Assembly: GCA_039807745.1 (NCBI GenBank)
Contig: JBDHRV010000047.1
Location: 1-23,000 of the forward strand
Length of the DNA: 23,000 bases
Reading direction: 5' to 3'
Source of the DNA: JAEUMW01 sp039807745
GTDB taxonomy: Bacteria > Pseudomonadota > Gammaproteobacteria > Burkholderiales > JAEUMW01
Shown here: piece by piece, positions 7,932 through 14,856 of the stretch
Numbering within the stretch: the first letter of the stretch is position 1
Layout of the letters: each line of letters opens with the position of its first letter
Made by a program: the position numbers and the translations under genes
Notes under the pieces: model-generated
Databases searched by the model: none
The model's input: only the letters and a program-made list of their open reading frames with translations
Told to the model about the DNA's origin: nothing

Positions 7932-8381
7932 TCAGATCCGGCTCTTTTCTTCGCGCGCGCGCCCACGCGAGATGACCCGCGCGAGATCGGTGAGCTCTTC
8001 GGCGAAGACCTCGATCAGGTCGTCCACCGTGACGATCCCGAGCAGGCTCCCGTCCTCGGCCAGGATCGGCAGTCGCCGCACCCCCTTCGCGCGCATGATC
8101 TGCAGCGTGTCCAGAATGCCGTCGTCCTCCGCGCCGGTCACGAGTTCCTGCGCCATGATCTCGCCCACGCTGAGCACCTTGGGGTCGAGTCCGACCGCGA
8201 CCACCTCCACCACGATGTCGCGGTCGGTGACTATGCCAAGCGGAATCTGCTTCCCGCCGCGCTCTTCGACGACAACGAGATCGCCGACATGGTGACGCCG
8301 CATCAATTCCGCCGCAGCTTCGATGCTGGTGGAGGCGGGCACGGTCACGACCTCGCGGGTGCAGATTTCGCCGATGCTCAT
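7932..8381 (-). CDS. twin CBS-domain protein
   Basis: A 149-residue protein made almost wholly of two CBS domains (about 1-62 and 72-132). CBS1 shows REVVTVPASTSIEAAAELM, VGDLVVVEE and LGIVTDRDIV. CBS2 shows LVTGAEDDGILDTLQIM, RRLPILAEDGSLLGIVTVDDLI. Such pairs form a Bateman module that binds adenine nucleotides (AMP, ATP or NAD(H)) and senses energy status. There is no attached enzyme or channel domain, so its partner is unknown. It lies 43 nt after the universal stress gene on the same strand and is probably the last gene of that group. The C-terminal tail is arginine/glutamate-rich. Confidence 0.92.
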   Translation of the reverse strand: MSIGEICTREVVTVPASTSIEAAAELMRRHHVGDLVVVEERGGKQIPLGIVTDRDIVVEVVAVGLDPKVLSVGEIMAQELVTGAEDDGILDTLQIMRAKGVRRLPILAEDGSLLGIVTVDDLIEVFAEELTDLARVISRGRAREEKSRI

Positions 8382-8424
8382 GTCGTCGCTGCGCTCATCG
8401 GTACCCAGTCTGCTACGGCGGACT

Positions 8425-8871
8425 CTAGCGCACGACGAGCACCGGGATCTTCGAATGCGTCAACACCTTTTGCGTCACGCTCCCGAGCAGCAGACCCGAC
8501 ACACCGCGGCGACCATGCGACGCCATGATGATCAGATCGCAGCCTTTCCTTTTCGCGGCCCGGATGATCGCCTCATGGGGGTAATCGCTCGCGACCGTCA
8601 CGCTGTCGGTCTCCAGGCCGGCGGCGCGCGCCGCCTTCGTGACTTTCGCGAGATAGCCTTCTGCGGTTTCCTTCGCCGCCGCCACGTAATCCCTGCGGCT
8701 CATCGCGTTCACCGGACCCACGTATTCGTAGAGCAGCACCGCCCGGTACTCGGGATATGCGTGGAACGCCGTCACCTTGGCCTTGAGCGCCTTGGCAAGC
8801 GCGACCGCGTGCGCAGCCGACTTGCCAGCCAGCTCGGAGCCGTCGATGGGAACGAGCACGTGCTTGATCAT
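8425..8871 (-). CDS. universal stress protein (UspA family)
   Basis: A 148-residue single-domain Usp. The N terminus VLVPIDGSELAGKSAAHAV carries the family Asp10. The C-terminal nucleotide-binding stretch is MASHGRRGVSGLLLGSVTQKVL, with G120, then nine residues, then G130-S131. It ends IPVLVVR. This pattern matches the ATP-binding subgroup (G-2x-G-9x-G-S/T), except that the first glycine is alanine. A ribosome binding site GGGGAG precedes the ATG. Usp proteins support survival under starvation and low oxygen, and in several proteobacteria they are induced by FNR-type regulators. The neighbours here (CBS, STAS, Crp/Fnr gene) fit that role, but the link is inferred. Confidence 0.94.
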   Translation of the reverse strand: MIKHVLVPIDGSELAGKSAAHAVALAKALKAKVTAFHAYPEYRAVLLYEYVGPVNAMSRRDYVAAAKETAEGYLAKVTKAARAAGLETDSVTVASDYPHEAIIRAAKRKGCDLIIMASHGRRGVSGLLLGSVTQKVLTHSKIPVLVVR

Positions 8872-8992
8872 TCGCTTCTCCCCGGTCGATGCAGGATCGA
8901 GATCGTCCCGCGATTCGCCGTGCCGCGCAAGCGAAACTGCACTACTGCCTGCCCGATGCCGCGCGCGCCGACCTCCCGGGCCTGCCTGGCGC

Positions 8993-9316
8993 TCAATGCC
9001 GGGATGGCTTGCTCTCCGAGATGACGAAACGGCGCCGGAATCCGGCGATATCGAGCTTGCGTCTGACTTCCGGATCGCAGGAGACCAGCTTGAGGCTGCT
9101 GCGCTTCTCGCGCGCCCGCTCCTGCAGCATGAGCAGGAGTTCCAGACCTTCGACCTCGACCTGGTTGCTGCCGACGAGTTCGACCTCGAGCCGATCCCAC
9201 GACGTATCGCGCAGCTGGTGGCAGGCCGTGATCGCCTGGTCTACCGATGCCGCATCCAAGGTGCCGCTGATGACGAGTCGGACGCCGCTATCGAAATCGT
9301 TTATCGTGACGCTCAT
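8993..9316 (-). CDS. STAS-domain protein
   Basis: A 107-residue protein that is essentially one STAS domain (anti-sigma factor antagonist fold). The pattern is seen in VRLVISGTLDAASVDQAITAC at the N terminus, LEVELVGSNQVEVEGLELLLMLQERAREKRSSLKLVSCDPEVRRKLDIAGF in the middle, and FVI at the end. Classical SpoIIAA-type antagonists have a D-S-S/T-G phosphorylation site before the third helix. Here that position reads NQVEVEG, so a phosphorylatable serine or threonine is lacking, and phospho-switching as in SpoIIAA is unlikely. No anti-sigma kinase is nearby. A G-rich ribosome binding site (GGGGGG) precedes the ATG. A 121-nt gap with no recognisable feature (8872-8992) separates it from the Usp gene. 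Confidence 0.75.
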   Translation of the reverse strand: MSVTINDFDSGVRLVISGTLDAASVDQAITACHQLRDTSWDRLEVELVGSNQVEVEGLELLLMLQERAREKRSSLKLVSCDPEVRRKLDIAGFRRRFVISESKPSRH

Positions 9317-9351
9317 TTTTCCCCCCTGTCGATGCTTCGGACTTTACTGCT

Positions 9352-9669
9352 TCAGTTCCCGCCATTGCCGCGTGCACCGCTGGCGATAGCTCGATCGATC
9401 TCTGCCTCTGCCTCCAGCCAGTCCTGCTGCCGCTCCCCCTCGTCTCCGGCGAATCCGCGTCGTTCTGCGCGGTAGTACGCGGCTTGAGCGATCATGCGGT
9501 CGCGCTCGCCCGATGCCACCGGTGTCGTGCCAGCGTCGGCATCGGACTGCGGGGTTGCAGTCGCTGACCGACGCCGCGTCGTCGGGGCAGCGGAGGTCGG
9601 TGTGTCCGGCGGTGTGTTGCTCGCGCGGACGCGGCGACGTGCTGGCGATTCAGATTGAGTGCGACTCAT
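9352..9669 (-). CDS. DUF2934-type small protein
   Basis: A 105-residue protein. The last 40 or so residues (RDRMIAQAAYYRAERRGF, then QQDWLEAEAEID) match the DUF2934 pattern, in which IAxxAYxxAExRGF is followed by a tryptophan and an acidic helix. The first 60 residues are low-complexity and rich in Ser, Thr, Pro and Arg, so they are probably disordered. The start is set by a strong ribosome binding site, AGGAGG at 9679-9674, four bases before the ATG at 9669. An earlier in-frame ATG at 9744 has no such site. The function of the family is unknown. It heads the minus-strand STAS-Usp-CBS group and is divergent from the Crp/Fnr gene. Confidence 0.8.
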   Translation of the reverse strand: MSRTQSESPARRRVRASNTPPDTPTSAAPTTRRRSATATPQSDADAGTTPVASGERDRMIAQAAYYRAERRGFAGDEGERQQDWLEAEAEIDRAIASGARGNGGN

Positions 9670-9781
9670 ATTCCCTCCTCTGGCGAGACGCTTGTCTGCG
9701 GTCCGCCGCTGCATCCGATGTCTGCAGAACGCGCTGTTGCACAAACCGCTCGCAGATTACGGAAGCGCGCTAGAATTGTCA

Positions 9782-9823
9782 TTGAGATATCGCAATTTAT
9801 CTTCTGATTCCGAATATTATATT
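9782..9823 (+). promoter_or_regulatory. candidate FNR-type box and -10 element in the divergent region before the Crp/Fnr gene
   Basis: Within the otherwise unassigned 9670-9882 gap, TTGAG-ATAT-CGCAA (9782-9795) matches seven of ten bases of the FNR box TTGAT-N4-ATCAA. A -10-like TATATT lies at 9818-9823. The start predicted from it (9830) places the box centre at -41.5, the class II FNR position. On the other strand a weak TAATCT (9759-9754) sits at the same distance toward the DUF2934 gene. The surrounding AT-rich stretch (about 9770-9830) stands out in this GC-rich window. Autoregulation is inferred. Confidence 0.45.
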
Positions 9824-9882
9824 TCTCACTGCATCGGAATTCGGTCGGGCGCGGAGGACGCAGCAGCCAGAAGGGCAGAGAA

Positions 9883-10647
9883 ATGGCTCCCAACGAGAGA
9901 ACGTTTCGGTCGCCACATATGCACCCCGATACCGAGATCGCGTGCGGGCCGTGTCCGGTGCGCGCGCTCGATCTGTTCGCCGGACTCTCCGAGCACCGGG
10001 CGGGCGAGGTGTTGCAGGGAATCGACCATCTCGCCTATCCGTCGCGCGCGACTGTCTACCAGACCGGCGAGAAGAGCCCGGTCGTGTACGTGGTGCGGCA
10101 CGGGCTGCTCAAGCTTTCGCACTACCTCCCGAACGGCGACGAGCGCATCGTGCGCATCCTCAAGCCAGGCGACACGGCGGGCCTCGAGGCGCTCTTCGCC
10201 GATCCGTACCACCATACGGCGATGATGCTCACGCGCGGTCATCTGTGTCGCGTGTCGGTCGAACTGCTCGAGCAACTCGAGCGCGAGGTGCCCGACTTCC
10301 ATCGGCAACTGCTGCGACAGTTCCAGCGCTCGCTGAGCGAAGCGGAGGCTGTGCTCACCAATCTCTCCACCGGCTCCGCGCATGGACGCGTGGCGCGTCT
10401 GCTGTTCTTCCTTGCCCGCAACGACGGCACGCAATCCGTCACGCTGATCAGCCGCGAGGACATGGGCGCCATCCTCGGCATCACGACCGAATCCGCGAGC
10501 CGCATCGTCGCGCAGTTCAGGCGCGCGGGCGTCCTTACACAATGCAAGGGCGGCGTCTGCACGGGCGACCTTACCCGTCTGGTAGAGCTCGCGCGCGATG
10601 CAGACGCCAACCACAAGCCGCACCCCGGCGATCGCGCGGAGGCCTGA
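9883..10647 (+). CDS. Crp/Fnr family transcriptional regulator
   Basis: A 254-residue FNR-like regulator. An N-terminal CGPCPVRALDLF segment is followed by a cyclic-nucleotide-binding beta-roll (about 32-125), a dimerisation helix (about 127-160) and a C-terminal helix-turn-helix (about 190-212, SREDMGAILGITTESASRIV). E203, S206 and R207 match E209, S212 and R213 of E. coli FNR, which read TTGAT half-sites. Of the four FNR cluster cysteines, three have counterparts (C21, C24 and C122). The place of FNR C29 holds D30. It may therefore hold a modified cluster or respond to another signal. It is divergent from the stress group and converges with the flavoprotein gene, 19 nt apart. An ATG at 9919 is a less likely alternative start. 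Control of nar genes is inferred. Confidence 0.9.
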   Translation: MAPNERTFRSPHMHPDTEIACGPCPVRALDLFAGLSEHRAGEVLQGIDHLAYPSRATVYQTGEKSPVVYVVRHGLLKLSHYLPNGDERIVRILKPGDTAGLEALFADPYHHTAMMLTRGHLCRVSVELLEQLEREVPDFHRQLLRQFQRSLSEAEAVLTNLSTGSAHGRVARLLFFLARNDGTQSVTLISREDMGAILGITTESASRIVAQFRRAGVLTQCKGGVCTGDLTRLVELARDADANHKPHPGDRAEA

Positions 10648-10666
10648 AGGCTCGCAGTCGCGCACA

Positions 10667-11836
10667 TCACGCCACCAGCGCCTCCGGCTTCTGCCCGGTC
10701 AGGAAATAGGCGAGAAGCTCGCGCACCGGACGAATCGCGGCGCCGAACGGGAGCGGCTCGGAGCCGCGGAAGAAGAGGCCTTTCTCGACATCACCCCGGA
10801 GCGCGGCGGCGAGCTGGTTGTCGATGCAGAACTGTCCGAACTTCGCGATGTTGTCGCGCAACCCGCACTGGATCAGACAATCCCAGGCCAGCGTACACTT
10901 GTGTGCCTTTTCGGCAGCGTGGGCGCGCAGTTGGTCCACCCGCTTCAGATAGCGCGTGAGCCAGGGTGTGCGCACCGCGCGTGCCGGCAGTCCCGCCACG
11001 CTCATGAAGGTGACGATATCTTCCGGCTTCGCGTCGGCCAGCACGCGCTTGAAGTTGGGGTGCGCGTCGCCCTCCTCGGTTACGGCAAACGGCGTCCCGA
11101 GTTGAACCCCTGCGGCACCAAGCGCGAGCATCGACGCGAACTTCTCGTGGCTGTTGATGCCTCCGGCCGGTATCAGCGGGATGCGCTCGCGCTCGATTCC
11201 AAGCTCCCGAAATAGCTCGAGCACGGCCGGGATCACCACCTCGAAATCGAAACGCCCGTCGTTCACGTCCGCTTCGTTCGCAGCCCCGAGGTGTCCCCCT
11301 GCATGGCGAGGATGCTCCAGCACGATCGCATCCGGCAGCCGATTCTTTCGCTGCCACTTCTTCAGCAGGATGGCAACACCCCGTGCATCCGAGAGGATCG
11401 GGATCAACGCTACGTCTGGAAAGTCCGAAGTGAGGTCCGGCAGGTCGAGCGGCAGTCCGGCGCCCATGACGATCGCGTCGGCGCCGCTCTGGCAGGACTG
11501 GCGCACGTAGTCGGCGTACTGCGAGACGGCACGCATCACGTTCACGGCGATCATGCCCTGACTGTCGGCGATGTCGCGCGCGGCCCGGATCTCCCGGTCA
11601 AGCGCCACGAGGTTGGCGCGCTCGATCGCCGCGCGGTCGCGGCAGCGCCCGGTCTGCGCCATCAGGTCGTCGTGGTGCCGGCGCAGATCGACGCTCGCGA
11701 TGGTGCCGATCGCGTTGTGGCGCGCGACGTGCCCGGCGAGGCGGTGGCCCGACACGCCGACGCCCATGCCGCCCTGCACGATCGGGAGCAGGCGTCGGCT
11801 CTTGATGACGAGTGCGGGAAAACGGGAATGATCCAC
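10667..11836 (-). CDS. nitronate monooxygenase-like (NPD family) flavoprotein
   Basis: A 389-residue FMN-dependent TIM-barrel protein of the nitronate monooxygenase/2-nitropropane dioxygenase family. The phosphate/FMN-binding signature IVQGGMG is near the N terminus (19-25). HAGGHLG carries the likely catalytic histidine (H182). IPAGGINSHEKFASMLALGAAGVQLGTPF forms the second FMN phosphate loop. These enzymes oxidise alkyl nitronates, including toxic nitro compounds. The tail holds four cysteines, C314, C320, C324 and C337 (x5, x3, x12), in CTLAWDCLIQCGLRD, followed by GQFCIDNQL. They look like metal or cluster ligands, though that is a guess. GTG at 11836 is chosen because the predicted transcript starts near 11851, which excludes GTG 11869. 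The gene lies downstream of narI on the same strand. Its true substrate is unknown. Confidence 0.88.
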   Translation of the reverse strand: MDHSRFPALVIKSRRLLPIVQGGMGVGVSGHRLAGHVARHNAIGTIASVDLRRHHDDLMAQTGRCRDRAAIERANLVALDREIRAARDIADSQGMIAVNVMRAVSQYADYVRQSCQSGADAIVMGAGLPLDLPDLTSDFPDVALIPILSDARGVAILLKKWQRKNRLPDAIVLEHPRHAGGHLGAANEADVNDGRFDFEVVIPAVLELFRELGIERERIPLIPAGGINSHEKFASMLALGAAGVQLGTPFAVTEEGDAHPNFKRVLADAKPEDIVTFMSVAGLPARAVRTPWLTRYLKRVDQLRAHAAEKAHKCTLAWDCLIQCGLRDNIAKFGQFCIDNQLAAALRGDVEKGLFFRGSEPLPFGAAIRPVRELLAYFLTGQKPEALVA

Positions 11837-11850
11837 GGTTCGGCCCGGAA

Positions 11851-11899
11851 ATAAGGCATTACACCCCACCTGCCGCGCACCGATCTTGATCTAGCTCAA
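11851..11899 (-). promoter_or_regulatory. FNR-type class II promoter upstream of the nitronate monooxygenase-like gene
   Basis: On the minus strand TTGAG-CTAG-ATCAA (11899-11886) matches the FNR box in nine of ten bases. A -10 element TGTAAT (11863-11858, one mismatch to TATAAT) gives a predicted start at 11851. The box centre is then exactly at -41.5, the standard spacing for FNR activation. There is no good -35, as expected of an activator-dependent promoter. The element lies in the 113-nt gap after narI, so the flavoprotein gene can be expressed apart from the nar operon. Confidence 0.75.
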
Positions 11900-11949
11900 C
11901 CCGTATGGATATATATGCTCCTTCGTCGCCGTTCCACGCTCGACCGACT

Positions 11950-12636
11950 TTAGCTGCGCCCGCGCACGATCTGGTACGGACGCGCCAGATACGCGAGCGA
12001 GCCGAAGCCGCTCCAGATGTGAACCAGCCGCGAGAACGGGAACACGAGGAAGATCGTCATCCCGAGCAGAAGATGCAGCTGGAAGATCGGCGAGACGTCG
12101 GTCACGAAGGTCGCGGCATCGGCGCGAAAGGTGACGATGTGCTGCGCCCACGTCATGAGCTTCACCATCTCGCCGCCATCGCGATGCGCCCAGGAGACAG
12201 TGATGCTCACGAGGCCGAGAGCGAGCTGCACCAGGATCAGGAACAGGACGACCAGGTCCATCGGCTTCGTCGTTGCGCGGACGCGGTCCACGGTGAGGCG
12301 GCGGTGAATCAGCATCGCAAGCCCGACGAAGCACATCGCGCCGAATACGCCACCCGCGACGATCGCGAGCATCTGCTTGGCCGGCGCGCTCACGCCGACC
12401 GCGTGCCAGATCTCGACCGGTGTCAGCAATCCGAAGAGGTGCCCGAAAAAGATGCCGAGGATGCCGACATGGAAAAGGTTCGAACCCCAGCGCAGTTGGC
12501 GTCGACTCAGGAGCTGCGACGAGTCGCTCTTCCACGTGTACTGCTCGCGGTCGAAGCGGATCAGACTGCCGACGAAGAAGACCACCAGGCAAACGTAGGG
12601 GTAGATGCCGAATAGAAATTCGTGGACGTAGCTCAT
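11950..12636 (-). CDS. narI: respiratory nitrate reductase gamma subunit (cytochrome b) NarI
   Basis: A 228-residue membrane cytochrome b that takes electrons from quinol and passes them to NarH. Five hydrophobic segments are visible. The four heme ligands match E. coli positions: H56 and H66 (LFHVGILGIFFGHLFG), H188 (FQLHLL) and H206 (RLVHIWSGF). Conserved PFSRLVHIWS and the final RPYQIVRGR are typical. The start is ATG 12636, overlapping the narJ stop in ATGA and preceded by AAAGGAG. The open frame continues far upstream, but that part is the narJ region in another frame. It is the last gene of the nar operon. Confidence 0.97.
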   Translation of the reverse strand: MSYVHEFLFGIYPYVCLVVFFVGSLIRFDREQYTWKSDSSQLLSRRQLRWGSNLFHVGILGIFFGHLFGLLTPVEIWHAVGVSAPAKQMLAIVAGGVFGAMCFVGLAMLIHRRLTVDRVRATTKPMDLVVLFLILVQLALGLVSITVSWAHRDGGEMVKLMTWAQHIVTFRADAATFVTDVSPIFQLHLLLGMTIFLVFPFSRLVHIWSGFGSLAYLARPYQIVRGRS

Positions 12637-13295
12637 CGCGCTGCTCCTTTGTAGACGTGAATCACGGCCTGATCCTGAGAGGGCTTCGATCCGCAGCCGA
12701 ACGCAGGCGCTTCCGCCCATTCCCGGTCGAGCGCTTCCAGGTCTTCGACGTGTCCGCCCGGCTTGCCGCGTTTGCCCGCGAAGTCGAGCCCCTTCTCGCC
12801 GCACAATGTGAGCAGGGCCGAGAACACCGCGGCGTAGCCGCTGCCCTTCTCGAGCAGACGGCCTCCCAGCTCGCGCAGGATGTGGGAGGTCTCGGCCAGG
12901 TTCTTCTTCGCCTCGGCAAGGGGTAGCTCCGAAAGATATTCGAGGAACACGGGCAGGTAGTCGGGCAGCTCGTTCGTCGCGAGATCGAGCCCCTGACGGC
13001 GATAGACCTCGAGCAGATTCACCATCGCCTGCCCGCGGTCGCGCGACTCGCCGTGCACGTGCTCGAAGAGATGTAGCGAGAGGGCGCGGGTACGGTCGAA
13101 GAGCGCGACATAGCGCTCCTGCCACGCGTAGAGATCACCCTCCTTGAGCTCCGCCAGGAAGCTCGCGACCGCCGCCCGCTCCCGCAGCGGCAGCAACCCT
13201 TCGGCATCGATGGCAGCGCCGATCTCGGGCACCGCCGCCAGGAACTCCGGCTCCGGATATGCAAGGAGCGCTGCCAGTGCCTTGAACGTAATCAT
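12633..13295 (-). CDS. narJ: nitrate reductase assembly chaperone NarJ
   Basis: A 220-residue system-specific chaperone of the NarJ/NarW (DMSO reductase chaperone) family. It binds the NarG N terminus, aids molybdenum cofactor insertion and holds NarGH off the membrane until it is complete. Family features are FKALAALLAYPEPEFLAAVPEI at the start, YVALFDRTRALSLHLFEHVHGESRDRGQAMVNLLEVYR, and the ELPDYLPVFLEYLS motif. The start ATG 13295 has a strong site GAGGAGG nine bases upstream. The frame continues to 13457, but over narH coding sequence. The gene follows narH by 40 nt and overlaps narI by four bases. Confidence 0.96.
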   Translation of the reverse strand: MITFKALAALLAYPEPEFLAAVPEIGAAIDAEGLLPLRERAAVASFLAELKEGDLYAWQERYVALFDRTRALSLHLFEHVHGESRDRGQAMVNLLEVYRRQGLDLATNELPDYLPVFLEYLSELPLAEAKKNLAETSHILRELGGRLLEKGSGYAAVFSALLTLCGEKGLDFAGKRGKPGGHVEDLEALDREWAEAPAFGCGSKPSQDQAVIHVYKGAAR

Positions 13296-13335
13296 CGCCA
13301 AGTTCCTCCTCGAACCCCGACCCCGCGGACCCCGT

Positions 13336-14856
13336 TCACGACGTGACCTTGATCGGAATGACCTTCTTCTGCTTGCCGAAGAGGCTCGCCTCCGACTGGC
13401 CGTCCGAACAGGCGTTGCCGAAGCTGAAGCCGCAGCCCCCGCGCAGGTCGTAGGCATTCTCCGCGTACTCCCGGTGCGTGGTCGGGATCACGAACCGGTC
13501 TTCGTAGTTCGCGATCGCCATGTAGCGGTACATCTCCTGCACCTGATCGGGCGTCAGGTTCACCTGCTTCAGCACCGCTTCGTTGGCCCGCCCTTCCACG
13601 TGCTTGTCGCGCATGTAGGCGCGCATCGCGAGCATCCGTTCCAGCGCGAGCTGCACGGGCGCCTCGTCGCCCGCGGTCAACAGGTTGGCGAGATACTTGA
13701 GCGGAATGCGCAGTTGACGCACGTCGGGGATCATGCCGTTCAGGCCCAGTTGCCCGCTGTTGGCGGCAGCGGAGATCGGCGAGAGCGGCGGCACGTACCA
13801 CACCATGGGCAGCGTGCGGTACTCCGGGTGCAGCGGCAGCGCGACCCGCCAGTGCATCGCCATCTTGTAGACGGGCGATCCGCGTGCGGCCTCGAGCCAG
13901 GCTTCCGGCACACCGTCGCGGCGCGCCTGGTCGATCACCTCCTGCGCGAACGGATCGAGGAAGATCGAGAGCTGGGCCTTGTACAGGTCTTTTTCGTCTG
14001 CCACCGAGGCCGCCTCTTCGATGCGGTCCGCGTCGTAGAGCAGCACACCCAGGTAGCGGATGCGCCCGACACAGGTCTCCGAGCAGACTGTCGGCTGGCC
14101 GGCCTCGATGCGCGGGTAGCAGAAAATGCACTTCTCGGCCTTGCCGGTCTGCCAGTTGTAGTAGATCTTCTTGTACGGACAGCCGGAGACGCACATGCGC
14201 CAGCCGCGACACTTGTCCTGGTCGATGAGGACGATGCCGTCCTCCTCGCGCTTGTAGATCGAACCCGATGGACACGAAGCCACGCACGCCGGATTGAGGC
14301 AGTGCTCACACAGGCGCGGCAGGTACATCATGAAAGTGTTCTCGAACTGCCCGTAGATCTCCTTCTGTATCTCCTCGAAGTTGCTGTCCCGGGAGCGCTT
14401 CGCGAACTCGCCGCCGAGAATCTCCTCCCAGTTCGGCCCCCATTCGATCTTCTCCATGCGCTCGCCGGTCACGAGCGACCGCGGCCGCGCGACCGGCGCC
14501 GCCTTCGATAGCCCGGCGGTGTGCAGGTGCTCGTAGTCGAAGGTGAAAGGTTCGTAGTAGTCGTCGATCTCGGGGAGGTTCGGATTGGCGAAGATGTTCG
14601 CGAGCAGCTTCCACTTGCCGCCCTGCTTGGGCTTGAGCCGGCCGCCCCCGCTGCGCGTCCAGCCGCCCTTCCACTTGTCCTGGTTCTCCCATTCCTTCGG
14701 GTAACCGATGCCGGGCTTGGTCTCGACGTTGTTGAACCACGCGTACTCCATCCCCGGTCGGTTCGTCCATACGTTCTTGCAAGTCACCGAGCAGGTGTGG
14801 CAGCCGATGCACTTGTCGAGATTCAGCACCATGCCGATCTGGGCGCGGATCTTCAT
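13336..14856 (-). CDS. narH: respiratory nitrate reductase beta subunit NarH
   Basis: A 506-residue iron-sulfur subunit that conducts electrons from NarI hemes to NarG. Four cysteine groups are present. The first is CIGCHTCSVTC (C16, C19, C22, C26). The second begins CEHCLNPACVASCP. The third is CRGWRMCVSGCP, where tryptophan replaces one cysteine, as in the [3Fe-4S] site of NarH. The fourth is CIFCYPRIEAGQPTVCSETC. This equals the three [4Fe-4S] and one [3Fe-4S] clusters of the family. The ATG overlaps the narG stop in ATGA and has a GAGGAGG site within the narG end. The length is near the usual 510 residues. Confidence 0.98.
   Translation of the reverse strand: MKIRAQIGMVLNLDKCIGCHTCSVTCKNVWTNRPGMEYAWFNNVETKPGIGYPKEWENQDKWKGGWTRSGGGRLKPKQGGKWKLLANIFANPNLPEIDDYYEPFTFDYEHLHTAGLSKAAPVARPRSLVTGERMEKIEWGPNWEEILGGEFAKRSRDSNFEEIQKEIYGQFENTFMMYLPRLCEHCLNPACVASCPSGSIYKREEDGIVLIDQDKCRGWRMCVSGCPYKKIYYNWQTGKAEKCIFCYPRIEAGQPTVCSETCVGRIRYLGVLLYDADRIEEAASVADEKDLYKAQLSIFLDPFAQEVIDQARRDGVPEAWLEAARGSPVYKMAMHWRVALPLHPEYRTLPMVWYVPPLSPISAAANSGQLGLNGMIPDVRQLRIPLKYLANLLTAGDEAPVQLALERMLAMRAYMRDKHVEGRANEAVLKQVNLTPDQVQEMYRYMAIANYEDRFVIPTTHREYAENAYDLRGGCGFSFGNACSDGQSEASLFGKQKKVIPIKVTS

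Noticed and set aside
8868..9200. 110-codon minus-strand frame covering the gap between the STAS and Usp genes
   Set aside because: It is Arg/Gly-rich, overlaps the STAS gene in another frame and has no ribosome binding site or motif. The gap 8872-8992 is left without a gene.
10645..10670. Possible bidirectional terminator between the convergent Crp/Fnr and flavoprotein genes
   Set aside because: The 19-nt gap has no stable hairpin or T tract.
11837..11869. GTG at 11869 as the start of the nitronate monooxygenase-like gene
   Set aside because: It lies upstream of the predicted transcription start and overlaps the predicted -10 element. The added residues do not resemble the family N terminus.
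13144..14511. 455-codon plus-strand frame opposite narJ and narH
   Set aside because: It has no recognisable domain, and NarH and NarJ on the other strand are certain.
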